A stretch of DNA of 64,000 bases from Eukaryota sp. TZLM1-RC. Its lineage: Eukaryota > Metamonada: BaSk clade. The stretch spans positions 3,162,001 to 3,226,000 of the forward strand of contig JAUPSS010000001.1 in assembly GCA_040285825.1 (NCBI GenBank), given 5' to 3'. Every line of letters begins with the position of its first letter. Within the stretch, counting starts at the first letter, position 1. The position numbers and the translations under genes are program-made. The notes beneath the pieces were generated by a model. The model was not told the origin of the DNA and made no database searches. It saw only the letters and a list, made by a program, of their open reading frames with translations. This document shows, one piece after another, positions 1 through 10,929 of this stretch.

Positions 1-639
1 GCAGTTCACCAAATAAATAATAATAATCTATGTTGTGCTTTGTTCTCAATAGCCTTTGATAAGATCAGTAATGCCAACAGTTACAGTCTAATATTAATAG
101 ATAATGTTAGTCAGTATCAACAAAACAGTAAGAGAGGATTCAATACTGATCAGACAAGTATTTGTGCCATTGTGTCTCTATAATTAGCTTCCAAGTGATT
201 TGAATATTCAAACAATCCCACTATGTTGCCATAAGACATATATGCTAGCTGAAAGTGTTAATTTTATTCAACACTAATCTATATAAACTAAGGTACTCAC
301 TAGTGAGATACCTACAACTAAACACTATGTACTTTGGCATCTTGTTTGATTTCCGGTCAATCATCTTTATTTGATGAAAATCATGAATCAAACACAAAAA
401 CACTTGACGCATTGTACATCAATCATTCATTTTGCAATTGATTGATGTTGATGTTGATCAAGACTGATTAACATTTTCTTGATCAATTACTGATTTCTGC
501 AACAATATGATTTTATACTTGAAATGTTGTAAATAAATTTTAAGAAGACAAATTGAATAAGACTTGCTGGTCTCATTATCAAACAATGTTGAAGTTAATT
601 GACATATCTCGAAGTGCTTTCCCTTTTTTCTCAAAATTT
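1..639. other. AT-rich stretch without a recognised gene
   Basis: No open frame with protein-like content is seen on either strand. A near-palindromic stem-loop motif at about 291-316 recurs at 4610-4636 and is listed separately. The rest looks like ordinary AT-rich spacer. Confidence 0.6.
291..316. repeat. Palindromic stem-loop motif, copy 1
   Basis: The block reads GGTACTCAC, then a two-base loop centre, then TGAGATACC followed by TACAA. The two halves pair as a hairpin with one bulged A. A second copy at 4610-4636 is identical except for two bases in the loop (AG against GA), so the stem is unchanged. The function is unknown. It could be a binding site, the end of a small transposon, or a structured RNA. 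Confidence 0.5.
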
Positions 640-1290
640 AATTAATACAAACAGAAACTAATAAACAAACTTGAAAACCCAAATCAGCCGAAAGGAATTG
701 ACTGGCAGTTTTTCCTTCATCATAACCAAGAGACAATCAAGCAAAAGACAAAAACGGGACAACATTTTCAAAAATTGAAAACACAATTCAGTTTTGCCAA
801 AACGTTCTGTCAAAAATTCTTCCTGTACGTTGTTTTACCATCTCAACAAAATCATTCAAGAAGGATAAAGCAAGTGGCTCAAGCGTGCCATGTAGGGAAA
901 AGCAAATGGACAAAGGACATAAAGAGTATGCGATTCAGTATTCAAGGATAACAATTTGATGGAGCTCAGATTCCTTTTATTAATTATGACCAACAAGCGT
1001 TCAAGTTTCTTCGATGTTGGCTTGGTAATTTGGATGAAATTTATTCAATGTATGAAATATCTGATTAGCAACTGATGGTTCAATGAAGATCCATTTTCAA
1101 AAGACTTAGCACTCAGAACATAAAAAAATTCATACTCTTTGTGAATACAATGATTGTGATTTTGAATGTTGAGCATAACGCTCAACCAATGTAAACAAGA
1201 AAGAAATTTGTACAGTGAAGATTGCTATTCATATCAATTCGGAGACCAATTTTGGTAAATAATTCATTCAAGATTGCTATTTGAATTGAA
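640..1290. mobile_element. Mosaic of decayed non-LTR retrotransposon fragments
   Basis: About 690-955 on the minus strand matches the 3' (endonuclease) end of group C elements, clearly alignable with 26737-26975 but full of indels. About 955-1060 on the plus strand resembles the segment after the reverse transcriptase core (compare 57820-57890). About 1232-1280 on the minus strand matches group D reverse transcriptase. None has an open frame. These are old, truncated insertions piled together. Confidence 0.7.
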
Positions 1291-1324
1291 GAAGAATTTG
1301 TTTTAAAAATTTGAATTCCAATCT

Positions 1325-2181
1325 ATGCGGGGCAACACTCCTATCAAGGTCTCTCCTCAACTTAAAGGTATCCTTGGTGAACTCTGTGTGAAAGCTATAG
1401 AGAATGTTGATGATTCAATTCGTTCAGATGTTGTCAAACTTCTTAAACTAGTTCAAAAAGCACATTGGGACTACATGGATAACTACTGGCCTAAACACAA
1501 GAATCTTCCACCTTTGACAAGGTTCTTCCAATTCGCTAAAACCAGTATAGTTCTTCATCTTTTCTTCTCACTCCAGTTCATACCGTGTCACCGACACTAC
1601 AACAATGCATCACCAATTGGGACAAAGCTCAGAAGAAATGGGCTCACTATAATGCCAATTGTGCCCGAGTAAAGCTGATACTCCTCAACCAAGAGAGAAG
1701 TCGTTTTCTCATGGTCAAGTCAACCAGAGGCAATCCCGACTTTGTTGGTGGCAAACTAAATGAAGAAGAAACTCCCATAGACTGTATTATAAGAGAAGCC
1801 GAAGAAGAACTTGGTGTTGATGTTGCGCCTTTCATGTCGGAGGACCGTCATCATGAACATAACGACAATCACTTTTTCATAGGTCTTGATTTTGATGAAT
1901 CGACTCATTTATCTCCCATTACGAAGGGCGAAATTTCAGGGTATGAATGGGTTGAGGTTTCCAAGCTTCCTCAATTCATCGTTCAACCTCCCAGGAATGC
2001 TGAGTTCTTAATTCCTGTATTCCAGTACCTGTTGGCGTTTCTAAGTTCTGAGGCAGTAGTTGATGATGTTGCAGAAGTTGTAGAGGATGATTTTGATTGT
2101 TTGATTGATAGAATTCAAAATTATCAAATTGACTGTCAACATGCGTTATCAGTTTTTAGAACAAAGCTTGCAGCATTTTAA
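1325..2181 (+). CDS. DCP2: Dcp2-like mRNA decapping enzyme (two exons)
   Basis: Joining 1325..1544 and 1577..2181 gives 274 residues. Dcp2 removes the 5' m7G cap from mRNA in cytoplasmic decay. An N-terminal Dcp2 box A-like helical region (about residues 10-70, with the typical AHW.Y segment) is followed by a perfect Nudix box at about 132-154: G, five residues, E, seven residues, then REAEEELGV. The intron 1545-1576 (32 nt) starts GTATAG and ends CTCACTCCAG. Removing it joins QFAK to the Nudix part in frame, as in known Dcp2. The ATG at 1325 is the first in frame. The protein is short for the family and lacks the long C-terminal tail of yeast or animal Dcp2. The family assignment is firm and the exact start less so. 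Confidence 0.85.
1545..1576 (+). other. 32-nt spliceosomal intron in DCP2
   Basis: It begins GTATAG and ends CTCACTCCAG. Its removal restores one continuous Dcp2 reading frame. Length and 3' motif match the introns of glycogen phosphorylase and the cathepsins in this window. Confidence 0.85.
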
Positions 2182-2945
2182 TTTCTTTATTACACTATTC
2201 ACCAATTAAAACCAACCAAATTGACTGGAGAAAAATGGCTCACTTCACTGTCTCTTCTTTGCCAGTTTCCTGCTCATTTAAGGCTGAATAGTGTTTGTTT
2301 TTGACCTTTGAAACTTGAAGATTTCTGTTGAAAGTTACAACTAATTTTCTGAAAGACAACTAGTTTACGTTCAAATCATGTTGATTCTATTTTACTTTTG
2401 TAAGAGATAATTGTGACTCTTACATCCATTTAAAATTATTACAGTTATTTTTTTGGTTAGATATGATTTTTCTTCAATAAATTGATCACCTTGTTATGCT
2501 ATTCAATGAAATTTATTTTTTATTCTTTATCTATCTATCTATCTATTTATTTATTTATCTATTTATTTATTTATTTATTTAAATATTTAATTTATTTGTT
2601 TAAATAATTTTCAAATAAGTTAATTAAACCTACAACTTTTCTTGTAATGGCTTTAGAAATTAAATCTGAAAAATTTTCTTTTCATTAATTTGCCAATAAA
2701 ACGTCCTCAACATCACCTGTGATGGCGGGTCTGACATACAAGATCTTTTCTCTGGTGAATCTCTTTCCCTCAGCTCTGACACATTGAAGTTTTAAAAATT
2801 GTACGTTCATTATCAGAATTTGTAAATTCACCACTCTTTTTTTATGTATTGTGTTTTTATTGTGTTTTTATTTCACCACTCTTCAGTAGAAGTACACACT
2901 ATGAAAAATTGAAATGAAATATCGTAAATTAGATTCCTGATTTAT
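2182..2945. other. Intergenic region with microsatellite
   Basis: This lies between two converging genes (DCP2 and the PARP-like gene). Apart from the tetranucleotide repeat at about 2524-2580 nothing is recognised. It should hold both 3' UTRs. Confidence 0.6.
2524..2580. repeat. Tetranucleotide microsatellite (TATC/TATT)n
   Basis: About fourteen imperfect units of tatc and tatt run in tandem, followed by AT-rich sequence. Confidence 0.85.
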
Positions 2946-4331
2946 TCAAAAGAGTTCAGCAAGAGCTTCTTCAGAACTAAAATCTGGGATTATTCCACTC
3001 AATGTTGGCTCGTTATTTGCATTAATAATAAAATATCTGGGAAAAATATACTTACTGTCTCGCACAACATAGTGTCGACTGTTACCTCTTCTGGTATAGT
3101 CGAACCCATTATTCGAGGCAATCTGGCAGGCAACAATTGCTGAGCCAGAAGGTAAAAGGTCATTGCGGCTAGTGAATTTTTTACCATAAATACGAGCTAC
3201 TGAAGGGAATGGCGAAGCATACACTCCATAACCTAAGATTCGACCATGACGTTGAAGAGAAGTTCCACTGAGATTGAGTAGGGACTGATTTCGTCCAATG
3301 ATTCTCCACCAACAACCTGCAGGCGATCCGTGAAACGTCCAAACATATCCGTTTTGTGCAAGACGTTGAAATTCAACTTCCCGTTTCGGATCCACTGCAG
3401 ATAATAGAAATTGAGTCCCTCCCAGAGATCTATGGTAGTATCTACTTGTCTCTGGAATGTGAGCAATTAAAGATCTATTAGTGGCTATAATCCAGCGTAA
3501 CAAGCGTAGTCTCTTCTCCCCCAATACCTTCCTAAGCTGATTCTCGTGTGTTAGGGATTGGTAATGGGTGATTGGATTAATAGACTTGATTTCATGCGCT
3601 ATGTCCTCATATGCTATCGGTTCATTTGCGAAGTCCGTTGGACAGTTTTCAAATAACCTCTCTTTATCACGATCTGTCACAGCATTTAGAGCGAATGTTA
3701 GCAGCAGCTCTGTGACTTGTGGGCTCTTTTGTATGAATGCTAGAACCGAGAAACCTACACCAAGCTCAGTAAAACTGAATGAACAAGCATCGTTATCACA
3801 GTATGTCAATCTTATGGAAAAAATACCCACCAGTGGCTGATCACACACTGCACAGCTTTCAAATAGATTTCTAAAGCACATTTTTACCAAAGGTTCAACA
3901 CCGCCAAAAAAATCTTCGCTCAGTCCTGATTTTGAATAAAGATCTCTCAAAAGAGGTGTAAGTCGTATGCACATGATGTGAGAAACACCACATGAGGTTT
4001 TTGAACGTGTGCGGGGGTGAAATAGTGAAGTATGGTGAGCAGGCAGATCTAAATAAATACTGATCATGTCAGTGAGATGATGGATTCTTCTGTGCAAAGC
4101 AGTGAGATACCTTTGCACTGGTATTTCAACCTCGATTTGGACGAAGTCATGGTAATAAGAGGGGGGTATTTTGAATTCAAAGTTCATGTACACTGCATAT
4201 CGTGTCCAAGACAGACTATCTGTGGCGAAACCTCCATTGAAATGGTAGGATTGAATCCCACATTCTTCAGGAGTTACAGAATCCTCACTGCCTCCAAACA
4301 GTTCGAATCCTTCCAGTTCATCATTAGTCAT
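2946..4331 (-). CDS. PARP6/8/16-like mono-ADP-ribosyltransferase
   Basis: A single 461-residue frame from the ATG at 4331. The C-terminal third (about residues 314-440) matches the PARP catalytic fold of the PARP6/PARP8/PARP16 group: FHGS with the NAD-binding His near 334, a QRHG....GYGVYAS segment with the conserved Tyr near 371, and YFII near 433. A hydrophobic residue in place of the Glu of poly-PARPs predicts mono-ADP-ribosylation (inference from the family). The N-terminal 300 residues contain a CAVC pair near the middle and no domain I can name. No zinc finger, WWE or BRCT domain is seen. No intron is needed. It converges on DCP2. Confidence 0.8.
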   Translation of the reverse strand: MTNDELEGFELFGGSEDSVTPEECGIQSYHFNGGFATDSLSWTRYAVYMNFEFKIPPSYYHDFVQIEVEIPVQRYLTALHRRIHHLTDMISIYLDLPAHHTSLFHPRTRSKTSCGVSHIMCIRLTPLLRDLYSKSGLSEDFFGGVEPLVKMCFRNLFESCAVCDQPLVGIFSIRLTYCDNDACSFSFTELGVGFSVLAFIQKSPQVTELLLTFALNAVTDRDKERLFENCPTDFANEPIAYEDIAHEIKSINPITHYQSLTHENQLRKVLGEKRLRLLRWIIATNRSLIAHIPETSRYYHRSLGGTQFLLSAVDPKREVEFQRLAQNGYVWTFHGSPAGCWWRIIGRNQSLLNLSGTSLQRHGRILGYGVYASPFPSVARIYGKKFTSRNDLLPSGSAIVACQIASNNGFDYTRRGNSRHYVVRDSKYIFPRYFIINANNEPTLSGIIPDFSSEEALAELF

Positions 4332-5212
4332 TTATACACTCAGAAGATTTGGAGCAACTGTAAATGTAGAATTGAACAAATTGTGAGTCAGATATTGATC
4401 TGCACTAGTCAGCAGTAGTAGGCACTGTGGTAGTTATCATCAACTTCTTCTCCTGCATTAATACCACAGCATAGCTGTTGAATATATGAATTATGTTTTT
4501 TGATTTATGATATTGTTGCTGGAAGGCATAATTGCAAACTCTATGTTAGAATGTGCTGTATTAGGGGAATTATCATAAAGATAAATTTATTTAGACCTAT
4601 ACTATATTGAGGTACTCACTGATGAGATACCTACAATATACAGAAATAATTAATGTTTCAAATTAGATATCTGTTAATGCCACTGACAGTGAAAACATGG
4701 TGTTTGGGCTGCTATAGATTGTGGTTAAGGTTCTTACTACTCTTGATGGCTGTGTTTATTCAGTGAATGTAGATAATTGAATAGTTTCAGTATGACTGGC
4801 AGTTTTGGGCATCTAACAAAAAATTTGCGAAAGCGGGATTCTCTTTTATCTTGCTAAATTCAGTACATCTAGGGCACCTTTTTCATGTAACTCATTCCTA
4901 AACTAGACTTGTAGTGATAGCTACATACTGAGGACTTTTAAGAGAACTGCTATTGTACAATACTTGTAATAAGCCGTTGATTCTATTTTCACTCATTTTA
5001 TCAACACCCAATAATAGCATTTTGTAACAATGGAGTCACAGAATTGATATTTACTGCTACGTTTTGCCACCTACTGTTCTCCCAGAAAAACTCAATTGAG
5101 CAGAGCAAACTTTAAATAATAATACAAAAATTTATTAAATCAAAAAATGATTCTTTGAAAATCATTGAAATTTACACATTTACAACACGAAATATTAATA
5201 AAACAAAAAAAC
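4332..5212. other. Intergenic region
   Basis: No gene is recognised. It contains the second copy of the palindromic stem-loop (4610-4636). The region lies 5' of the PARP-like gene and 3' of the MOK-like kinase, both on the minus strand. Confidence 0.6.
4610..4636. repeat. Palindromic stem-loop motif, copy 2
   Basis: Same stem as the block at 291-316. Only two loop bases differ. It lies about 280 bp upstream of the PARP-like start codon. A weaker relative may occur near 23530-23560. Confidence 0.5.
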
Positions 5213-6607
5213 CTACAACTTCAGCAATGAATGGTATTTACTGGCAAACTTAGCACTATTACCCCCACCCAAACCACCCAAACCACTTTTTTTCTTAGTT
5301 TTTGGCACCAGTGAACCAAATGCCGAAAGACCTTCTTTTTTCTTAATATTTTGTGGTTTTCCATAAATGCTCCTAGCAAGCACTTTGTTTTGATTCACTG
5401 CTGGAAGGGAAGGGTAAACAGAAAGGGGTACCGTCATTGTGTTTAGTATTTTTGACTGTGTGACTGTCTGGTTGCTGGGCTTTAGCTTGACTTCTAATGA
5501 CTTCTTGACCTCATTTGACCTTGCATATTGCTGTTTTGGTTGCTCAGTCTTCTTTTTTCTAACCAATTCTGACCGTTTCTCATTATTTTTGACTTTATCT
5601 TGAACTTCACTGGACCTTTTACCATCATTACCAATCTTTGGAAGCACAAATTCACCTGTATTCTCTTTCCGTCCACTACTTTCATGCTTGACTTCTCGAG
5701 ACTTCAGATCACCAAACCAAGCATGGCGCAACGCTTGCTTGGCAGTTATTCTATCCTCAGGTAAATAAGCTAGCAATTTCGTGATTAAATCAACACATCC
5801 TGCTGAAATTCCTGGTAATAAAGGTTCCAAGCCACAGCCTCGTTGCAGGGAAAAATTCCAATGTTGAATATGAGAACCTTTCTTTTTGAACCTATTTATT
5901 ATAGCAGGAGAAGGTGTCCCTAGAACAGAATGAATTCTGGTTATTTGATCAAACTCATCCTTACCGGGAAATAGTGGTTTTGAGGTAAGAATTTCGAATA
6001 ATATGCAACCCAACGCAAAGAGATCCATTTTGTAACTATAATGGCCATCTGTCAGTAGACATTCTGGAGCTCTGTACCATCGTGTAGATATGTATTCTGT
6101 GAAGGGTGGTTGAGAATGAAGAGTGCGACAGGAGCCAAAGTCGGCAAGCTTGACTGTTATGGACGTCGATTCAGGCGTTATCAATATATTCTCTGGTTTA
6201 AGATCTCTGTGGAAGAAGCCATGTTCATGCGTGTATGTGAGGGCCCGAAGAACTTGGTAGCAGATGAGTCTACATCGGGTTTCAGGGAGAGGTCGCTCCC
6301 GATGTTTTATGTACTCATAGAGGTTACATTGACAGTACTCAAAAACAAGAAATAGTTCGCTGTTGTCTAGCACGATATCGTGAAGTTTCACTATGTTGGG
6401 ATGGCTTAAACGCTTAAGACAGCGGACTTCTTTTAATGAAGCACAATCAGCCCAAGAAGAGTACTTTGCCTTCATGTGTTTGATGGCAACAACTTGCCCA
6501 GTTTCAGTATGGACTCCTTGATGAACAGAACCAAAGGTACCCTCGCCTATTTGTTTAACAATCTTCCATCTATTAGATATGGTGGTACTCGAAGTGCCTT
6601 TCGGCAT
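5213..6607 (-). CDS. MOK: MOK/LF4-type RCK-family protein kinase
   Basis: A 464-residue Ser/Thr kinase. RCK kinases (MAK, ICK, MOK) regulate cilium or flagellum length. LF4 of Chlamydomonas is the MOK orthologue. The kinase domain spans about residues 14-300: glycine loop GEGTFGSV, AIK lysine 43, HRDLKPEN at 133-140, DFG at 156-158, TEY activation-loop motif at 170-172, APE at 180-182, then ECLLTDG, which is typical of MOK. The C-terminal 160 residues are Lys/Ser rich and probably disordered, ending in a Gly-Leu-Gly segment. No intron is needed and the start is the first ATG before the domain. It implies a flagellated life stage (inference). Confidence 0.88.
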   Translation of the reverse strand: MPKGTSSTTISNRWKIVKQIGEGTFGSVHQGVHTETGQVVAIKHMKAKYSSWADCASLKEVRCLKRLSHPNIVKLHDIVLDNSELFLVFEYCQCNLYEYIKHRERPLPETRCRLICYQVLRALTYTHEHGFFHRDLKPENILITPESTSITVKLADFGSCRTLHSQPPFTEYISTRWYRAPECLLTDGHYSYKMDLFALGCILFEILTSKPLFPGKDEFDQITRIHSVLGTPSPAIINRFKKKGSHIQHWNFSLQRGCGLEPLLPGISAGCVDLITKLLAYLPEDRITAKQALRHAWFGDLKSREVKHESSGRKENTGEFVLPKIGNDGKRSSEVQDKVKNNEKRSELVRKKKTEQPKQQYARSNEVKKSLEVKLKPSNQTVTQSKILNTMTVPLSVYPSLPAVNQNKVLARSIYGKPQNIKKKEGLSAFGSLVPKTKKKSGLGGLGGGNSAKFASKYHSLLKL

Positions 6608-7033
6608 AAGGATAGAAGTAATAAATTTAGATTATGTTGGATGTCGAGTCAACTTTTATACAAGGTTCGGAATTGTTCCCACCTACCACCATGAGGCACC
6701 GCGTGGTCCACATAGTGGTAAAATTGAACCACAAGATGGTGCATTTTTGAGCCTATAAAATGCTGTTGCTTTCTGACATGACAAATCATTATGAATAAAA
6801 CATGTTTATTTCCACTAACAAATACTAAACCCATAACTCAACTATCGAACGAAAGAAGCATTTGAGATCGATCATATTATTCCTCGTCAATGTCCTCCGA
6901 AACATAATGATTTCTGAAATAACAAGGATCGGTAGGACTTCCTCATCCAGTGAATAATCTGCTTCTTGATCCTGCTCGTTGACTGCCTCTGCAACTTCCT
7001 CCATCTCTTCCGTCATTTTTACTATTTTAGCAT

Positions 7034-7252
7034 TCATCCATTTGAATACAAGTCAACTATGGTATGTAGGCGTCCTTTCGAATATTCCACTTCATCATAA
7101 GCATTATTAGGGGAAATGTATTCAAATACAGGGTGTTTGTACCAGGCAATGGTATTTGGAACAAAGAAGGGAGAAAGGAATATTGAAATGAAATTGACCA
7201 CCAAGAGAACCAACATGGTGGCACCAACCACCATGTGGTGGTGTCCGATCAT
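7034..7252 (-). CDS. Possible small membrane protein
   Basis: A 72-residue frame with an ATG at 7252 and one strongly hydrophobic segment (about residues 8-32), then a polar tail rich in Asn, Tyr and Asp. A second frame (7037-6825) overlaps its stop and is very acidic at first (many Glu), so a spliced two-exon protein is possible. I tested one intron (7022-7049) and it does not keep the frame. No family is recognised. It could be spurious. Confidence 0.3.
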   Translation of the reverse strand: MIGHHHMVVGATMLVLLVVNFISIFLSPFFVPNTIAWYKHPVFEYISPNNAYDEVEYSKGRLHTIVDLYSNG

Positions 7253-7899
7253 TGCTTTTATAAACTGACTACTTCTGTCTCCAACACCTATATTCAGTTT
7301 GAAATTAAGTTCATTCAGTTTTCAAACATTTTAACATGATACTGGGACCCTTCTCACCAGCAAAAAATATAACAGTCCTCACGTTGAAGTTTGGGTCACA
7401 TCATGTGAGGCCATTTCTGATTTAACATGTTTTTTTAAAATCATCAGTCAATTTTGACGCAAATGAAATACCACATCTCAGTTAATGTTTACAATATTTT
7501 GGAATCTTCAATGAGTAAGAGATTCAAATAACTTCCTTATTGAACAGAAATAGAGCAAATTTGGCTATTGTTTATTGTTGATGTAATTGAAATTATATCT
7601 TTAAACAATCTGTCAATTTCTAGCTGAAGATTCGCTGATTCCACTAGAAATCAATAAACGCTGTTGCTGATGGAAGTCTTTTCCACTCAATGTAATTTTC
7701 TTATGAACATTTAATGTGGAGTATTCTATTTTTTGCATAAAGATTTTTAAGAATTTGTTCTTATGGATTGGTGCAAATCAACCAAAAGGTTTAGTAAAAT
7801 TGGAGTACAAAGCCCAAGTAAAAATAAATAAAAAAAAGTAAAAATAAAATTAACGAGACTTTGTTATCATATTCTTTTAAAATTTCATGATCGTGTTCG
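7253..7899. other. Intergenic region, nothing recognised
   Basis: AT-rich, without long frames or repeats that I can name. It ends at the truncated retroelement starting near 7900. Confidence 0.55.
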
Positions 7900-9140
7900 C
7901 ATTTAAATTTACAACCTTCTGTGCTTTTTTGTAGCACAGATCTGGGAGGCCTGGATTTTCACAGATCAAAATATTTGTGTAAAGCCGCATTCATCAGTGG
8001 AGAAAAAAATTTCGTTTTTGACTTTTTGAAACGTTTTCCTGAAAACCTGCATTTAATAGAATGTTGTGTTAGTGACTATTTGGTCTCCTTGCAGAGTGAA
8101 ATTGAATACATCTCTCCTCACATATGGTCCAAATGCTTTCCTGCTGATATTCAAGAAATTCCATCCAGGAGTTTGATTTCCTTCAAATTTGCATATGCTA
8201 AATTGCAGAAAAAGATATTAAAAATTTTTGAAAACTTGGATTTTACTGTTCGTCTTAGCTTGGCTAAGGAAAAGAATCCCGTTTTTGCAAACTTTTTAAT
8301 TGACCTCAAGAATAGTAGCTCAAGTTGTCTTATTTCCCAGATTCCAAATGTATATGGTCTATTATTAAATGATCATCAATGGACAACTGCATTCAAGATG
8401 AGATGTTTTCTGTGGCCATGTAGTGTGCCAAATGATTTGATTTGTCGTTGTGGTCAGCTCATTAATCTGAATCATTTATTGAATTGCAAATTTAATATTA
8501 CATATCGCTCAGTTGTTCACGATACTGTTAGAGACCAACTATACGCAATGTGCAAACGTCATCACATCGAAGCTTTTGTTGAACCACTTGTGCGAAGGTT
8601 GTCATCTGAAAATGAAGATGAAAATAATTTTGTTAAACGCCGTGCTGATTTAATTACCTCTGCGTCTGATGGTGTTAGTAAAGTTGTTGATGTTGTTACT
8701 GTTGATGTTTGTAAAGACTCAGCAATTGATTTTGCTAAAAGAGACGAAACTCCACTTTGCTTTGCTGAAAAGAGCAAAATCAAAAAGTACAATGAACCCT
8801 TATTGTAGCTAGGACGCATTGAGCATGTGAAGTATCAGTTGGTTCCATTTGCTGTTTCTCTTTTTGGTAACATTGGAATATCTGGCATTAAATTTCTTGA
8901 AGGTTTCAGAAGTTTAATAAAAGAAAGAGCAGGAAAAGAATTGAATTTCAATTTCTGGCACAATAGAATTGTTTTTAGTATTCTTAAAGCAATTCCAGAA
9001 ATGTTGACCAAAGCACTATTACAATTAGGAATAGAGTATGAAAATCGCGCGCTGAAATGATTTGATGATGTTGATGCGTGTATTGAGGATATTGAGTTCT
9101 AGTTTTTTGTTTAATGTTTTGTTAGCGTTGAAAATAAATT
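7900..9140 (+). mobile_element. Group B non-LTR retrotransposon, 5' truncated and broken
   Basis: The frame 7921-8808 encodes the region after the reverse transcriptase core, a CRCG....HLLNC zinc knuckle, and the start of the restriction-like endonuclease (RADLI, then a DVVTVDVC strand, then KIKKYNEPL). A TAG stop at 8806-8808 interrupts it. The frame resumes at 8827-9057, where a second stop (TGA, 9058) follows, and the last residues (ACIEDIEF) match the end of other B copies. There is no reverse transcriptase core, so this is a dead 5' truncated copy. The A-rich 3' end lies near 9130-9145. Confidence 0.85.
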
Positions 9141-9144
9141 TCAA

Positions 9145-9453
9145 AAAAAACCTTCGTAAGAGAACCTTTTTGAGTCTTTTCCACAGATTGATCTGCATAT
9201 GGATGAAACTGCAGAACAAACTATTGAACTTAAATCATTAGAAACTTAAAACATTTATGGTGTACTGACATTTAGACAAATCCTGAAATTGAGTACAAAC
9301 AAAAGGTGGACAATTTTAGATTTCTAACCACACTTTTGAACATCAAAAAAACAACACCAAACACAGATTAGTCAAGAAAGACCATCAATTTATCACCAAT
9401 TTCATTCTAAATTCTGAATGATCAGAAATGGATAGTCAAATTCATTTTTTAGA
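9145..9453. other. Intergenic region, nothing recognised
   Basis: AT-rich spacer between two oppositely oriented retroelement remnants. Confidence 0.5.
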
Positions 9454-10016
9454 AGAAAAATTAACAAAATTTTTTTTACAAAATTTTAATTTTATTCAAA
9501 ACCTATAAATCAACATCTAAATAATCCATCTCTCCCAGAACAAAAAAACTAGATGCAACTCTCTCATAGCGAGATTCAGGAGAAAGCAAAGCATCAGAAA
9601 CCATCTTCAACATACCCTTAAAAATAGAAAACACAATTCTATTTTGCCAAAACAATCTGTTGAAATTTCTCCCAGTTCTTTTCTTGACAATCAATTCAAA
9701 ATCATCCAAAAAACGTAAAGCAGTTGGTGCAAGAGAACCAAAAAGGGAAAATACAAATGGATACAAATTGTATTTTGCATGCTGTAGACTAGCCAATTTG
9801 GACAAAGGTTCATTGTATTTTTTGAGTTTGAAATTTTCAGCATTTGAAAGAGGATTATGAATTTCAGAATTGACAAGCCTTTCATTTGAGGCATTACAAG
9901 GATCAACAGACATTACATCCAATAAAATGAAACTTCCATCTAATCCAGGTAATATAACATCACCTCTATTATTCTTATGAAAATCATCTTCAGCATCAAG
10001 AAAAATTAACAAAATT
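9454..10016 (-). mobile_element. Group A retrotransposon 3' end with 18-bp target duplication
   Basis: The element body is about 9472-9998. Its frame (10012-9503) encodes only the endonuclease part: a GDVILPG segment, ILLDVMSVDPC, KKYNEPLSK, then the conserved tail ending LDVDL. It is nearly identical to the end of the copy at 46159-48560. The 18-bp repeat agaaaaattaacaaaatt flanks it at 9454-9471 and 9999-10016, the expected mark of target-primed insertion. The 5' end is truncated within the element. Confidence 0.88.
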
Positions 10017-10039
10017 AGGTCACATTAAGGAAATTGAGA

Positions 10040-10890
10040 GTCAAAAGACAAGAGTTCTTCAAAGCCACCTGACGCTTCTGTTAAAAAAGATGCTATCACA
10101 ATTATCACTGTAAGTATTGCGGAGTTTGACTCAAATCTATCGCAATTGGGTTACTAAGCAGAAACGTATTCATGTGGCTTCCACCGATTTTAATATCCTT
10201 TCTATTGTTACTGATGATTCTTCAGAAACTTTTATTCATTCTATTTTGACGAACTTCCAATGATCTACAATTTTGATAATTGCTTAATTAAGTATCAACC
10301 AGACTACCTTGCTGGACATAACATGAAACAGTTTGACTTACCATCTTTGAGAAGTGGCTTTATCCTTTATGACAAGGATAAATTCAAAACAGAATATTTA
10401 TCAAAACCATTAAATGATATTTTGAATCCATTTATTGAAGATGTGGCAAATATCAAAAAAATTGATACTCTTCAATTATGTAACAATTTCTGTCTATGAG
10501 GTACTCGAAATAGTTTATCTGATGTTGCTTCGTGTTTGCTAAAAAAACAAGGTAAGCATGAACTTATTGGCCAAGCAAAAACCCAGTCCAGCATGGAAAT
10601 TAAAAATGTTCGAAGCCATTGCCAATGCCTGATCTTCTAGAGACGAAGAAATGTTTCACTATTGTCCTCAAGATGCTCTTTTGGTTTTCGAGACTATTAA
10701 CTATTTCTTGAATCCTGATACCCAAAAACTATTACAGTTAACTTCAATGAAAATTATCAAATGTGGACTCAGAAAATTATTTCCTGACCTAAATGTTCAA
10801 TCAGTTGTTCAAAAGTTGGTGGTTAATATTGACAAATTTGTACGAATGACATATTTATTACTCAAATTGAATTACTTTTTTTGAATACTA
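10040..10890 (+). pseudogene. Relic of a B-family DNA polymerase exonuclease domain
   Basis: Successive frames carry fragments in the order found in B-family polymerases. There is a KDAITIIT strand near 10080. Then comes an Exo II-like PDYLAGHNMKQFDLPSL segment (10290-10350). A segment ending DTLQLCN is followed by an RNSLSDVASCLL helix near 10510-10540. An Exo III-like YCPQDALLVFETI segment lies near 10663-10700. Stops and frame changes separate these pieces and no polymerase domain follows, so it is a truncated relic. The source could be a cellular polymerase or a self-synthesising DNA transposon of the Maverick type. I cannot tell which. Confidence 0.6.
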
Positions 10891-10929
10891 ATCTTTAATT
10901 TACCGAATAAAAAATAAAAAATCATCATA

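Noticed and set aside
7022-7049. A 28-nt intron joining the small membrane frame to the acidic frame at 6825-7037
   Set aside because: The junction does not keep the reading frame, and the 3' end fits the intron motif poorly.
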